Part shown: in pieces, positions 32,183 to 39,587 of the stretch
Layout of the letters: every line of letters begins with the position of its first letter
Position numbering within the stretch: the first letter of the stretch is position 1
Assembly: GCA_022827265.1 (NCBI GenBank)
Contig: JAJDTF010000124.1
Span: forward strand, 1-39,587
Source of the DNA: Acidimicrobiia bacterium
GTDB lineage: Bacteria > Actinomycetota > Acidimicrobiia > Acidimicrobiales > Poriferisodalaceae
DNA length: 39,587 nt
Reading direction: 5' to 3'
Position numbers and translations under genes: made by a program
Notes under the pieces: model-generated
Database searches by the model: none
What the model saw: the letters and a program-made list of their open reading frames with translations, nothing else
Told to the model about the DNA's origin: nothing

Positions 32183-32209
32183 GTGCGATTCTGTGCATGA
32201 GCGAGCCGT

Positions 32210-33106
32210 TCAGGGTGGGGACTGGGGGGCGTAGAGTTCGGTGACCACTTCGAGGGCTTGGGTGACCAGTGGCAGGGGTTCGCCGGAGCGGGTGAGCAGC
32301 AGCAGGGGGACCGAAGCGGCGGCGTCGCTGATCGGCAGGTAGTGCAGGCCTGGAGGCTGGAACGTCTGCACGCTGGCGGGCACGATGGCGACGCCTTCGC
32401 CTGCGGCCACGAATCCGAGGATGGTGGTGTACTCGGTGGCTTCGATCACGGGGTCGTAGGCGACGCCTTGGGCGCTGAGCATCCCGGCCAGCACGGCGTG
32501 GAGGCTGGGTGACACTCCCCGGTCGAAGCCGATGATCGGCTCGCCGGCCACGTCGCTCAGCGCGGCAGCCCGCTGCTGGGCCAGCCGGTGTGCGCCGCTG
32601 GCTGCCAGGAGCAATCGCTCGTGCATCACGAGGGTCGCCTCCACCCCGTCGGCGTCGGCGGCGGCACGGCCGATGCCCAGGTCGATGCGCCCGGCCCGCA
32701 GTGCTTTCACCTGCTCGTCGGAGCTCAGCGTGTGCAGCTCGAAGTCGACCCGGGGTCGCCGCCGCCGGTATTCGGCCAGCACGCGCGGCATGACCTCGTA
32801 GGCGGCCGAGTCGACGAAGCCGACCCGCAGCGTGCCGGTGTGGCCTTCGCGGCGCTGCGACATGAGGCGCTCCACGCCGTCCGCGGCCGCCAGCAGTCGA
32901 AGCGCTTGGGGATAGAGGAACCGCCCGGCCTCGGTCAACGACACGCGGCGGGTGCTGCGGTCGAACAGCGGTGCATCGAGTTCGCGCTCCAGCAGGCGGA
33001 TCTGCTGGCTCAGCGGCGGCTGGGACATATGCAGGCGCTGCGCGGCTCGGCCGAAGTGCAGTTCTTCGGCAACGACCGTGAAATAGCGCAGGCGTTGCAG
33101 GTTCAC
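32210..33106 (-). CDS. LysR family transcriptional regulator
   Basis: This 298-aa protein has the LysR winged HTH at its N-terminus (LRYFTVVAEELHFGRAAQRL then SQPPLSQQIRLLERELDAPL) and a substrate-binding-like effector domain (LRVGFVDSAAYEVMP, RIDLGIGRAAADADG). The GTG at 33104-33106 is the start since residue 2 onward matches the family; there is no good ribosome site. It lies divergent from the sarcosine oxidase operon, so it most likely controls that operon. The dyad AATTTA-TCG-TAAATT at 33217-33231 is a good candidate binding site. A 17-bp tandem duplication covers its start codon. Confidence 0.93.
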   Translation of the reverse strand: MNLQRLRYFTVVAEELHFGRAAQRLHMSQPPLSQQIRLLERELDAPLFDRSTRRVSLTEAGRFLYPQALRLLAAADGVERLMSQRREGHTGTLRVGFVDSAAYEVMPRVLAEYRRRRPRVDFELHTLSSDEQVKALRAGRIDLGIGRAAADADGVEATLVMHERLLLAASGAHRLAQQRAAALSDVAGEPIIGFDRGVSPSLHAVLAGMLSAQGVAYDPVIEATEYTTILGFVAAGEGVAIVPASVQTFQPPGLHYLPISDAAASVPLLLLTRSGEPLPLVTQALEVVTELYAPQSPP

Positions 33107-33135
33107 TGTGTCAACCCGTTCACTGTGTCAACCCG
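33102..33135. repeat. Perfect 17-bp tandem duplication at the lysR start
   Basis: TTCACTGTGTCAACCCG occurs at 33102-33118 and again at 33119-33135. On the minus strand each copy holds TTGACA followed by GTG, so the duplication doubles both a possible -35 box and a possible start codon. Confidence 0.95.
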
Positions 33136-33216
33136 GAGCGCGTCCAGTCGATCTGCTCAGCTCGACGGATCGCCGTTGCATGCCGTCCTCGGCGTCTTGG
33201 ATATGGGATACCTCTG

Positions 33217-33231
33217 AATTTATCGTAAATT
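33217..33231. promoter_or_regulatory. Candidate LysR-type binding dyad
   Basis: AATTTA (33217-33222), spacer TCG, and TAAATT (33226-33231) form a perfect 6-bp dyad with T-N11-A character, in an AT-rich patch unlike the surrounding GC-rich DNA. It lies 44 bp upstream of soxB and 111 bp from the lysR start, where a LysR protein would act on both. Confidence 0.6.
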
Positions 33232-33274
33232 GATACTTTGACTCACTGAGCAGTCTGTTTAGCCTCGTGCGGTG

Positions 33275-34585
33275 ATGGCAGGACGTGCGAGCGGGCTGCG
33301 AAAGCGTCCGCCCAAATACTCGGCGGCGGCGCTGGCCTGGAAGGGCCTCCGGGGGCAATCGTGGCCTCGGGTCTGGCGCGACTGCGACCTGAAGAACTCG
33401 TACGACGCCGTGGTGATCGGCGGCGGCGTGCACGGCCTGGCCACCGCCTACTACCTGGCCCGCAATCACGGCATGACCGACGTGGCCGTGGTGGACAAGG
33501 CCTACCTGGGCAGCGGCGGCTCGGGGCGCAACACCGCCATCGTGCGCTCCAACTACCTCACCCCTGAGGGTGTGGCCTTCTACGACCGGTCAGTTCACCT
33601 CTATGAGCAGATGGCAGTGGAGCTGAACATCAACGTGATGTTCAGCCAGCGGGGCCACCTGACGCTGGCCCACTCCGACGCCTCCCTGCGCACGATGCAC
33701 TGGCGTGCCGAGGTCAACAAGCTCGGCGGCGTCAACTCCAGCGTGATCGGCCCCGACGAGATCAAGAAGGAGTGCCCGAGCCTCGACACCTCCGACCACC
33801 CCCGCTACCCGATCCAGGGCGCCCTGTATCACCCGCCCGGCGGCGTCGTCCGCCACGATGCGGTGGTGTGGGGCTACGCCCGGGCGGCAGACCACATGGG
33901 CGTCGAGATGCACCAGAAGACCGAGGTCACCGACATTCTGTGCGAGGGCGGCGACGGTCCCGACGGCAAGGGCGCCGGGGGCCGGGTGACCGGGGTTCGC
34001 ACGAACCGGGGCGACATCTCCACGCCGATCGTGATCAACTGCACCGCCGGGTGGGCATCGCTCATCTCGGCCATGGCCGGCGTGCGGCTGCCCATCACCA
34101 CCCATCCGCTGCAGGCCGCCGTCACCGAGCCGGTGAAGATGTTCCTGCCGACGGTGGTGGTGTCGGGTTCGCTCCACGTGTACGTGAGCCAGACCGACCG
34201 GGGCGAGCTGGTCTTCGGCGCTTCGGTCGACCCCTACGCCAACTACTCGGTGCGCGGCTCGCTGGAGTTCACCGAAGGTCTTGCCGGTCACGTGCTCGAG
34301 TTGATGCCCGGCATTTCGCGCATGCGGGTGCTGCGCCAGTGGGCCGGGCTGTGCGACATGACCCCCGACTACTCGCCGGTGATGGGCTTCACACCCGTCG
34401 ACGGCTTCCTGGTGGATGTGGGCTGGGGCACCTACGGATTCAAGGCTGCACCGGTCTCCGGCGAGCAGATGGCCGAGGCCGCCGCTACCGGCCGCACGCC
34501 CAAGCTGATCGAGGCCTTCGCCCTCAGCCGTTTCGAGGGCGGCGCACTCGTGGGCGAAAAGGGCGCAGCGTCGGTGGGCCACTGA
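33275..34585 (+). CDS. soxB: Sarcosine oxidase subunit beta
   Basis: This 436-aa flavoprotein is the catalytic subunit of heterotetrameric sarcosine oxidase, oxidising N-methylglycine. FAD-binding IGGGVHGLATAYYLA starts at residue 48, GSGRNTAIVRSNYL follows at about 83-96, and VRHDAV at 192-197 contains the His (H194) that matches the covalent-FMN histidine of characterised beta subunits. The C-terminal block RQWAGLCDMTPDYSPVMG is typical. ATG 33275 or the adjacent GTG 33272 starts it; no ribosome site is evident, so it may be leaderless. The TGA overlaps the ATG of a 23-codon ORF (TGATG). First gene of soxB-soxD-soxA-soxG. Confidence 0.94.
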   Translation: MAGRASGLRKRPPKYSAAALAWKGLRGQSWPRVWRDCDLKNSYDAVVIGGGVHGLATAYYLARNHGMTDVAVVDKAYLGSGGSGRNTAIVRSNYLTPEGVAFYDRSVHLYEQMAVELNINVMFSQRGHLTLAHSDASLRTMHWRAEVNKLGGVNSSVIGPDEIKKECPSLDTSDHPRYPIQGALYHPPGGVVRHDAVVWGYARAADHMGVEMHQKTEVTDILCEGGDGPDGKGAGGRVTGVRTNRGDISTPIVINCTAGWASLISAMAGVRLPITTHPLQAAVTEPVKMFLPTVVVSGSLHVYVSQTDRGELVFGASVDPYANYSVRGSLEFTEGLAGHVLELMPGISRMRVLRQWAGLCDMTPDYSPVMGFTPVDGFLVDVGWGTYGFKAAPVSGEQMAEAAATGRTPKLIEAFALSRFEGGALVGEKGAASVGH

Positions 34586-34656
34586 TGTCTCGCTTCGTGC
34601 TTCCCCCGAGTGCCATGAGGCCTACCGGCGCCAACGCGACAGTGGTGGGCCATTGA
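34585..34656 (+). CDS. 23-aa ORF between soxB and soxD, coupled at both ends
   Basis: MSRFVLPPSAMRPTGANATV then VGH, stop TGA at 34654-34656. It starts in a TGATG shared with the soxB stop and ends in a TGATG shared with the soxD start. Its last residues VGH and the DNA GGGCCATTGATG repeat the end of soxB (GGGCCACTGATG), suggesting a partial duplication of that junction. It may only pass ribosomes on to soxD. No homology is recognised. Confidence 0.4.
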   Translation: MSRFVLPPSAMRPTGANATVVGH

Positions 34657-34928
34657 TGCTGCTTGTCACGTGCCCCAACTGCGGCCCACGCAACTCGACC
34701 GACCTGCGCTACGGCGGCGAGTCGCACGCCCGTCCCGACCCCAATACGGCATCACGATCGGAATGGCGGGCCTACCTGTACCTGCGCGACAACCCGGCGG
34801 GCTGGCTGCGCGAGAACTGGTACTGCGCGTCGGGCTGCCGTCGATGGTTCTCGATCGAGCGCAACACCGCCACCAACGAATTCCGCGATCCGCCCCTGCC
34901 CGGCGACAAAAGAGGCGGTGCCGCGTGA
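34656..34928 (+). CDS. soxD: Sarcosine oxidase subunit delta
   Basis: This 90-aa protein begins MLLVTCPNCGPRN and contains WYCASGCRRWFSIERNT. The two Cys pairs form the zinc site of SoxD subunits, and the central SEWRAYLYLRDNPAGWLREN is characteristic. ATG 34656 overlaps the stop of the preceding tiny ORF; the TGA at 34926-34928 overlaps the soxA GTG (GTGA). It stabilises the alpha-beta-gamma-delta complex rather than doing chemistry itself. Confidence 0.93.
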   Translation: MLLVTCPNCGPRNSTDLRYGGESHARPDPNTASRSEWRAYLYLRDNPAGWLRENWYCASGCRRWFSIERNTATNEFRDPPLPGDKRGGAA

Positions 34929-37786
34929 CTATGAGCCGGCAGGGCGTTCAGCCCACCGAGGTGATCGACCGGGCCGTCAAGCTCCGCTTCCGCTGGAACG
35001 GCAAGCGCTTCAGCGGCTTCGAGGGCGACACGATCGCCTCTGCCTTGGCCGCCGCGGGGGAGCAGATCTTCTCCCGCTCGATGAAGTACCACCGCCCCCG
35101 GGGGATCCTCACCGCCGATTACTGGGACCCCAACCTGATGGTCCAGGTGGGCGACGATCCCAACGTGCGCGCCGGCCACCGCCTGCTGGAATCCGGCATG
35201 GACGTCCGCTCGCAGAACGTGTGGCCGTCGCTGAACCGCGACATCAAGGCGGCGAACCGCTACCTCGGACGCTTCCTGACGGCCGGCTTCTACTACAAGA
35301 CCTTCATGCGGCCGCAGTGGCTGTGGCCCACCTACGAGCGGGTGCTCGCCACGTTCGCCCCGGGCGGCAAGGTCGACCTCGACACGCCGCACGCCTACCA
35401 CGACAAGCGCTACACGCACCCCGACGTGGTGGTGGCCGGAGCAGGCCCGGCTGGCATCGAGGCCGCACTGGCGGCAAGCAATGCCGGTGCCAGCGTGCTG
35501 CTCGTCTCCCATGAGCACCAGGTCGGCGGGCATCTGCGTTATTCGAGCGATGCCGCCGATCAAGCCGCCCTAGCAGAACTGCGCTCCACCCTGGGCGCTT
35601 CCGACATCGAAGTGCTGACCGACTCGACCGTGACGGGTCGATATGAGGACAACTGGCTCGGCATCGTGCAGCGCAACCACCCGATCGCCGTCGAGCGCCT
35701 CATCAAGGCCCGCGCCAAGACGCTGGTGGTGGCGCCGGGCCTGATCGAGCGACCGTACGTGTTCGAGGGCAACGACCGGCCCGGGGTCATCACCCCGGGA
35801 GCGGCTCGACGCCTGATCAACCTGTGGGGCGTCAAGCCGGGTGAGCGAGCGGTGGTGTTCGGCGCCAACGCAGAGGCTGACGCAGTCGTCGGCGACCTCG
35901 AACGGGTCGGCACCGAGATCGCCGCCGTCATCGACGGCCGCACCGCCGCCCGGATCAGCTCGACCGCGGGTTCGTCCCGGGCCGTCGAGGCCGTCATGGT
36001 GGACGGAGCCCAGGGCCCTCAACGCATCGAAGCAGATGTGCTGGTGGTGGCCGCAGGCTGGACTGCCCCCACCTCGCTGCTCAACATGGCAGGCGACCGT
36101 CCCGTCTATGACCCCGCCGCAGCCAGGTTCTTCCCGTCCGACCCTCCCAGCAACGTGCTGGCGACGGGCGGGCTTGCCGGCGACGGCGATCTCGATGGGC
36201 TGCGCCGCCATGGCGCCGCCACGGGCCGCCTCGCCGCTGCCCGGGCAGCAGCCGTGCGCCATCGCCTGCAGGCCAGCACGGCACGGGCGCTGCCGGTCGA
36301 CGGCGACGAGCCCGCTTGGGCACCCGACGAGCGGGCACCGCTCGGCCGCGACCCCCATCCCGAGCTCTACCGCGCCGACACCCACGGCATGGTGGACATG
36401 TCCGAGGACATCAGCTCCAAGGACTTGGTGGCCGCGGCGCACGAGGGCTACGACTCGGTGGAGCTGGCCAAGCGCTACACCACGGCCACGATGGGACCCT
36501 CGCAGGGCAAGCTGGAAACGGTCAACACCGTCGCAGCCATTGCCGAGGCGCGCGGCGAGACGATCAGCCAGGTCGGCACCACCGTGTGGCGGCCCCCCTA
36601 CGCACCGCTCACGCTCGGTGCGCTCGCCGGGCGGATGTTCGAGCCGGTGCGGGTGTCGTCGATCCACCCCTGGCACGAGGCCAACAACGTCTCCATCATC
36701 CAGGCCGGCCAGTGGCTGCGCCCCGACCACTACGGCGACCCGGCAGCCGAAGTGCGCAATGTCCGCCGCAACGTCGGGCTCATCGACGTCACCCCGCTGG
36801 GCAAGCTCGACCTGCGCGGCCCCGACGTGCCCAAGCTCCTGAGCCTGCTCTATGTCAACAAGTGGATGAAGCTGGGCGTGGGCCGGGTGCGCTACGGGAT
36901 GATGTGCGCCGAGGACGGCGTGGTGCTCGACGACGGCGTCACCGGTCGCCTCGGCGAGGACCATTACATGATGTCCACCACCAGCTCGGGTGCCGGCGGC
37001 GTCTGGGAATGGGTGGAGAACTGGCTCCAGACCGAACGCCCGGACTGGCAGGTGCACGTCACCCCTGTCACCACCGCCTACGCCAGCATCAACGTGGCCG
37101 GGCCCAAGTCTCGCGAGCTCATGAGCAGGGTCTGCGAGGGCGTCGACCTCGACGCTGAGGCATTCCCGTACATGACCGTCCGAGAAGCCACGGTGGCCGG
37201 CGTGGCGGGCTGCTTCATGTGGCGGATCGGCTTCACCGGTGAGCTGTCGTTCGAGCTGCACGTGCCTGCAGGTCACGGCCTGCATGTCTGGGAAGCCCTC
37301 ATGGATTCCGGCTGCGATCTCGGCGTGGCGTCGTTCGGCTTGGAGGCCCAGCGCATCATGCGTCTCGAGAAGGGGCACTTCATCGTGGGCCAGGACACCG
37401 ACGGGCTGACGCTGGGACCCAGCACCGGCATGGGGTCGCTGATCAAGCTCGACAAGGACGATTTCGCCGGCAAGCCCGAACTGGCCTGGGCGGCCGACCG
37501 GTCGCTCCCGATGGTCGTGGCCATCCAGCCCGACGATCCCGACGTGGTACCCGAAGAGGCCGCGCAGATCGTGCGGGGCGATACCAATGAGATCCTGGGC
37601 CGGATCACCTCCTCGCGCTACTCGCCGACGCTGAACCGGTCGATCTGTCTCGGTCAGGTCGAGCCCGACCTGGCCGCCGGCGGCACGAAGGTGACGGTGC
37701 TGCTCGAGTCAGGCGAGCGCATCGGCGCGACGGTGATCGACCATCACGCCCATTTCGATCCCGCTGGGGAGCGTCTCCGTGGCTGA
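34925..37786 (+). CDS. soxA: Sarcosine oxidase subunit alpha
   Basis: This 953-aa subunit binds NAD+ and tetrahydrofolate and passes the methyl group as methylene-THF. It has an N-terminal ferredoxin-like domain without the Cys cluster (about 14-105, RSMKYHRPRG), a Rossmann domain with VVVAGAGPAGIEAALAA at about 168-184, and a C-terminal GcvT-type folate domain (about 585-953, with MWRIGFTGELSFELHVP). GTG 34925-34927 is chosen because AGAGG lies 9 nt before it and it overlaps the soxD stop; ATG 34931 is the alternative. The frame is open upstream inside soxD but that part is not homologous. Normal length for the family. Confidence 0.94.
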   Translation: MTMSRQGVQPTEVIDRAVKLRFRWNGKRFSGFEGDTIASALAAAGEQIFSRSMKYHRPRGILTADYWDPNLMVQVGDDPNVRAGHRLLESGMDVRSQNVWPSLNRDIKAANRYLGRFLTAGFYYKTFMRPQWLWPTYERVLATFAPGGKVDLDTPHAYHDKRYTHPDVVVAGAGPAGIEAALAASNAGASVLLVSHEHQVGGHLRYSSDAADQAALAELRSTLGASDIEVLTDSTVTGRYEDNWLGIVQRNHPIAVERLIKARAKTLVVAPGLIERPYVFEGNDRPGVITPGAARRLINLWGVKPGERAVVFGANAEADAVVGDLERVGTEIAAVIDGRTAARISSTAGSSRAVEAVMVDGAQGPQRIEADVLVVAAGWTAPTSLLNMAGDRPVYDPAAARFFPSDPPSNVLATGGLAGDGDLDGLRRHGAATGRLAAARAAAVRHRLQASTARALPVDGDEPAWAPDERAPLGRDPHPELYRADTHGMVDMSEDISSKDLVAAAHEGYDSVELAKRYTTATMGPSQGKLETVNTVAAIAEARGETISQVGTTVWRPPYAPLTLGALAGRMFEPVRVSSIHPWHEANNVSIIQAGQWLRPDHYGDPAAEVRNVRRNVGLIDVTPLGKLDLRGPDVPKLLSLLYVNKWMKLGVGRVRYGMMCAEDGVVLDDGVTGRLGEDHYMMSTTSSGAGGVWEWVENWLQTERPDWQVHVTPVTTAYASINVAGPKSRELMSRVCEGVDLDAEAFPYMTVREATVAGVAGCFMWRIGFTGELSFELHVPAGHGLHVWEALMDSGCDLGVASFGLEAQRIMRLEKGHFIVGQDTDGLTLGPSTGMGSLIKLDKDDFAGKPELAWAADRSLPMVVAIQPDDPDVVPEEAAQIVRGDTNEILGRITSSRYSPTLNRSICLGQVEPDLAAGGTKVTVLLESGERIGATVIDHHAHFDPAGERLRG

Positions 37787-38375
37787 TGCACCCGCCTTCG
37801 AGAGTCCGGTCGTACGGAACTATCCGGCCTCGCGAGCCGGTGATCTGACGCTGTCTGACGAGAGCGCTGTCACCAAGTGGCTCGTACGCGCCGGTGCCGA
37901 AGGACCGACGGCCGATCTGCTCGACGCTCGCTTCGGAACCTCGCGGCTGACACCCGGCGGTGCGCTCGTGTTGGGTTCCCGTCCTGGCGAGTGGATCGTC
38001 GTGGGCGCCGCTTCTGAGGTGGCCGCGGCAGTCGCCGGCCTCGACAGGCTCGAAGAGCAGGAGTTCTGCTCCGCGCTGGACTGGACCCATGGTCGGGCGA
38101 TGTTCCGGGTGACCGGCGCCAGCGCTCCGCGCATGCTCGAGAAGGTGTGCGGCATCGACTGGAGCGACCATATGACGCCCGACGGTGCCGTGGTCTCGGC
38201 CCCAGTGGCCCTGGTCACGTGCGACATCGCCCGCAATGACCGTGACAGGGTCCGCTCCTACCTGATCTTCTGCGACCGATCCTTCGGCCAGTACCTCTTC
38301 GGCGCGCTGATCGACGCTGGCAACGAATTCGGCCTGTCGGTCGCCGCAGCGACGCACTCGCATTCCGCGGATTGA
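37779..38375 (+). CDS. soxG: Sarcosine oxidase subunit gamma
   Basis: This 198-aa protein is related to the GcvT C-terminal region and completes the oxidase. Typical blocks are RPGEWIVVG, FCSALDWTHGRAMFRVTG and DRSFGQYLFGALIDAGNEFG. GTG 37779 overlaps soxA by 8 bp and has GGGGAG upstream. It is the last gene of the operon; the following ~80 bp includes the palindrome GGGGCCCC (38395-38402), with no convincing terminator. Confidence 0.9.
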   Translation: MADAPAFESPVVRNYPASRAGDLTLSDESAVTKWLVRAGAEGPTADLLDARFGTSRLTPGGALVLGSRPGEWIVVGAASEVAAAVAGLDRLEEQEFCSALDWTHGRAMFRVTGASAPRMLEKVCGIDWSDHMTPDGAVVSAPVALVTCDIARNDRDRVRSYLIFCDRSFGQYLFGALIDAGNEFGLSVAAATHSHSAD

Positions 38376-38445
38376 CATACTCCAGTCTCGGGGGACGGGG
38401 CCCCGGGCGCCGTAAATCAGTTGCATTGGCAGCACAGGTCGCGGT

Positions 38446-38451
38446 TACGCT
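38446..38451 (+). promoter_or_regulatory. -10-like element of a probable leaderless gene
   Basis: TACGCT (TAnnnT type) ends 6 nt before ATG 38458, with TTGCAT at 38421-38426 as a distant -35. No ribosome site precedes the ATG, so the transcript would start at or next to it, as in many actinobacterial leaderless genes. Confidence 0.5.
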
Positions 38452-38457
38452 CGACTC

Positions 38458-38769
38458 ATGAACGAAGAGTCATTGCCGGAAGGAATGCCATCCGTCGGCG
38501 AGATGCTCGACGAGACATTTGCGGTGCATCGAAAGTCGCTGCAGCGCATCGAGGAGTCGCAGGTCGAGACGAACCAGCGGCTCGGCCGTTTGGAAGAGTC
38601 GCAGACCGAGACGAATGAGCGGCTCGGGCGGCTCGAGGAGTCGCAGGTCGAGACGAACCAGCGGCTGGAGCGGTTGGAAGAGTCGCAGCGTGGAACGAGC
38701 GAAGCGCTCAGCGGCCATCGCGAACTCTTGGAGGGAATCGCCAGCAAGCTGGACCAGCTCACCGCCTGA
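38458..38769 (+). CDS. Small coiled-coil repeat protein (103 aa)
   Basis: The protein reads MNEESLPEGMPSVGEMLDET, then three and a half copies of a 14-residue unit (such as RLEESQTETNERLG) at residues 30-83, then HRELLEGIASKLDQLTA. Two heptads per unit give a continuous amphipathic coiled coil, with Leu at regular positions and Glu/Gln/Arg elsewhere. The 42-bp DNA unit is repeated at 38545-38706. No signal or membrane segment is seen. I recognise no family with a known role; similar small coiled-coil proteins occur in phage tails and as scaffolds. The start is ATG 38458, probably leaderless. Confidence 0.8.
   Translation: MNEESLPEGMPSVGEMLDETFAVHRKSLQRIEESQVETNQRLGRLEESQTETNERLGRLEESQVETNQRLERLEESQRGTSEALSGHRELLEGIASKLDQLTA
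38545..38706 (+). repeat. 42-bp tandem repeats coding a two-heptad unit
   Basis: Three full units and one partial unit, each containing GAGGAGTCGCAG or GAAGAGTCGCAG and ACGAACCAGCGG-like blocks. The near-identity suggests recent expansion. Confidence 0.9.
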
Positions 38770-38909
38770 ACCGGCTCAGGACTGGCAGCAGGCGCTGGTG
38801 CCATCACGATGGAGGCGATTCGGGTCGCGGCCCAAGACCATCGCCGCGACTGCGATGAGCACTCATCCCGCGCTGATCGAGCGCTGCCATTCCTCGGTTG
38901 TGCGGGGTG

Positions 38910-39587
38910 TCAGTCGTTGTCGGTGATGGTGCCGACTCCTTGGCGGTCGGTGACTGCTGCTTGGACCTGGGAGTACAGAACGACCAGGAACGTCTCGTCG
39001 CCTTCGGGCCGGCTGTCGTCGACCGTTGCCACGGTGATGGTCTTGGAGGTCTCGCCGGGCTTGAAGGTCAGCATGCCGTAGACCCGTTCGAAGTCCCCGT
39101 AGGTCGCCGACGCCTCAGCCCCGTACGCGGCGGGCCGCGCGTAGTAGTTCACCCACACATAACGGCGGGTGGACGGGCTGAGCGTCACGGTGAACGTCAG
39201 GGTTCCGCCCTCGGCCGCTGTTGCGTCGCTGATCGACAGCGACGGCTTCGCGTTCGGCGGCGGGTCGTCGTCATCAGCCACCGCCACCGTGGCTGTGCCC
39301 GCCGACTGGGACACGGTGTAGCCGCTGCCGGCGCCGACCGTGACTGTCACCGACCCGTCAGCCTCGTCCGCGCTGTCGTCGGTCGTGGCGACGGTGAGCG
39401 TGACGCTGCCCGACGTGGGCACCGTGACCGTCCGAGAGCCCGGCGACACACCGAAATCGCCCGACTGCGAAACGGTCACCTCCACTGTCAAAGCCGCTGC
39501 CGGCGCAGGATCAGCGGTGACCGTGAACGCCGCACTGCCGCCCTCGGTGACCCCGGCCCCGGCGGTGATGCTCACCTCGGGATCAGC
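38910..39587 (-). CDS. Calx-beta domain repeat protein (partial, runs off right edge)
   Basis: The frame stays open to the window edge, so the N-terminus is missing; 225 codons are visible. It contains one near-complete and one full Calx-beta-like unit: VSITAGAGVTEGGSAAFTVT ... TVTVGAGSGYTV ... VAVADDDDPPP, then LSISDATAAEGGTLTFTVTL ... TDND at the end. Acidic loops (DDDD, TDND) bind Ca2+ in this family. Such beta-sandwich repeats occur in large secreted or surface proteins of marine bacteria. It ends without a membrane anchor or sorting motif in the visible part. Confidence 0.85.
   Translation of the reverse strand, partial: ADPEVSITAGAGVTEGGSAAFTVTADPAPAAALTVEVTVSQSGDFGVSPGSRTVTVPTSGSVTLTVATTDDSADEADGSVTVTVGAGSGYTVSQSAGTATVAVADDDDPPPNAKPSLSISDATAAEGGTLTFTVTLSPSTRRYVWVNYYARPAAYGAEASATYGDFERVYGMLTFKPGETSKTITVATVDDSRPEGDETFLVVLYSQVQAAVTDRQGVGTITDND

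Noticed and set aside
35570..37378. 602-codon minus-strand frame opposite soxA
   Set aside because: Antisense of soxA; composition (His, Gly, Ala, Val rich) is typical of high-GC shadow frames.

Overview
The window is GC-rich chromosomal DNA with closely packed genes, many GTG starts, 1-13 bp gene overlaps and several probably leaderless genes. This fits a high-GC actinobacterium. The mix of sarcosine oxidase, LLM flavin enzymes, PhyH dioxygenase and an Asp/Met-rich solute-binding lipoprotein suggests a marine or host-associated Acidimicrobiia-like organism, but no rRNA or other marker gene is present, so this is inference.

Region 1 (1-12.4 kb) is a sugar locus. On the minus strand, in transcription order, it holds a GH13 alpha-glucosidase, a LacI regulator, a perfect 14-bp LacI-type operator, a lipoprotein solute-binding protein, an intergenic hairpin, two ABC permeases, an aldo/keto reductase, a Gfo/Idh/MocA protein and an SsuD-like flavin monooxygenase. 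The ABC ATPase converges on it from the plus strand, and a class II aldolase runs off the left edge. The monooxygenase, aldo/keto reductase, Gfo/Idh protein and ABC importer together recall sulfoquinovose monooxygenase (smo) clusters.

Region 2 (12.4-32.2 kb) is accessory DNA. It holds a PEBP protein, a 599-aa coiled-coil protein of unknown function, an IS3-family element with 27-bp perfect ends, an IS256-type remnant, a two-gene cassette (degenerate PHP plus SMC-like ATPase, with an AlbA_2/HATPase protein), an AhpD-like gene with an in-frame TGA and a SECIS-like hairpin (probable selenoprotein), a DyP peroxidase, a cytosine-methyltransferase remnant, a VapBC pair, a 6-oxocamphor-hydrolase-like crotonase, a PhyH dioxygenase, a split OLD/PARIS-like pair (ABC ATPase plus DUF4276 Toprim) beside another AAA ATPase, and a DUF262 plus HEPN pair. 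Several of these have visibly lower GC than their surroundings and look like a defence island.

Region 3 (32.2-39.6 kb) is a LysR regulator divergent from a heterotetrameric sarcosine oxidase operon (soxB, a 23-codon ORF, soxD, soxA, soxG, all joined by stop/start overlaps). It is followed by a small coiled-coil repeat protein and a Calx-beta-type protein cut by the right edge.

The best candidates for new biology are the AhpD-like selenoprotein, the PHP-ATPase/AlbA_2 cassette and the possible sulfosugar pathway with a Gfo/Idh-type glycosidase.
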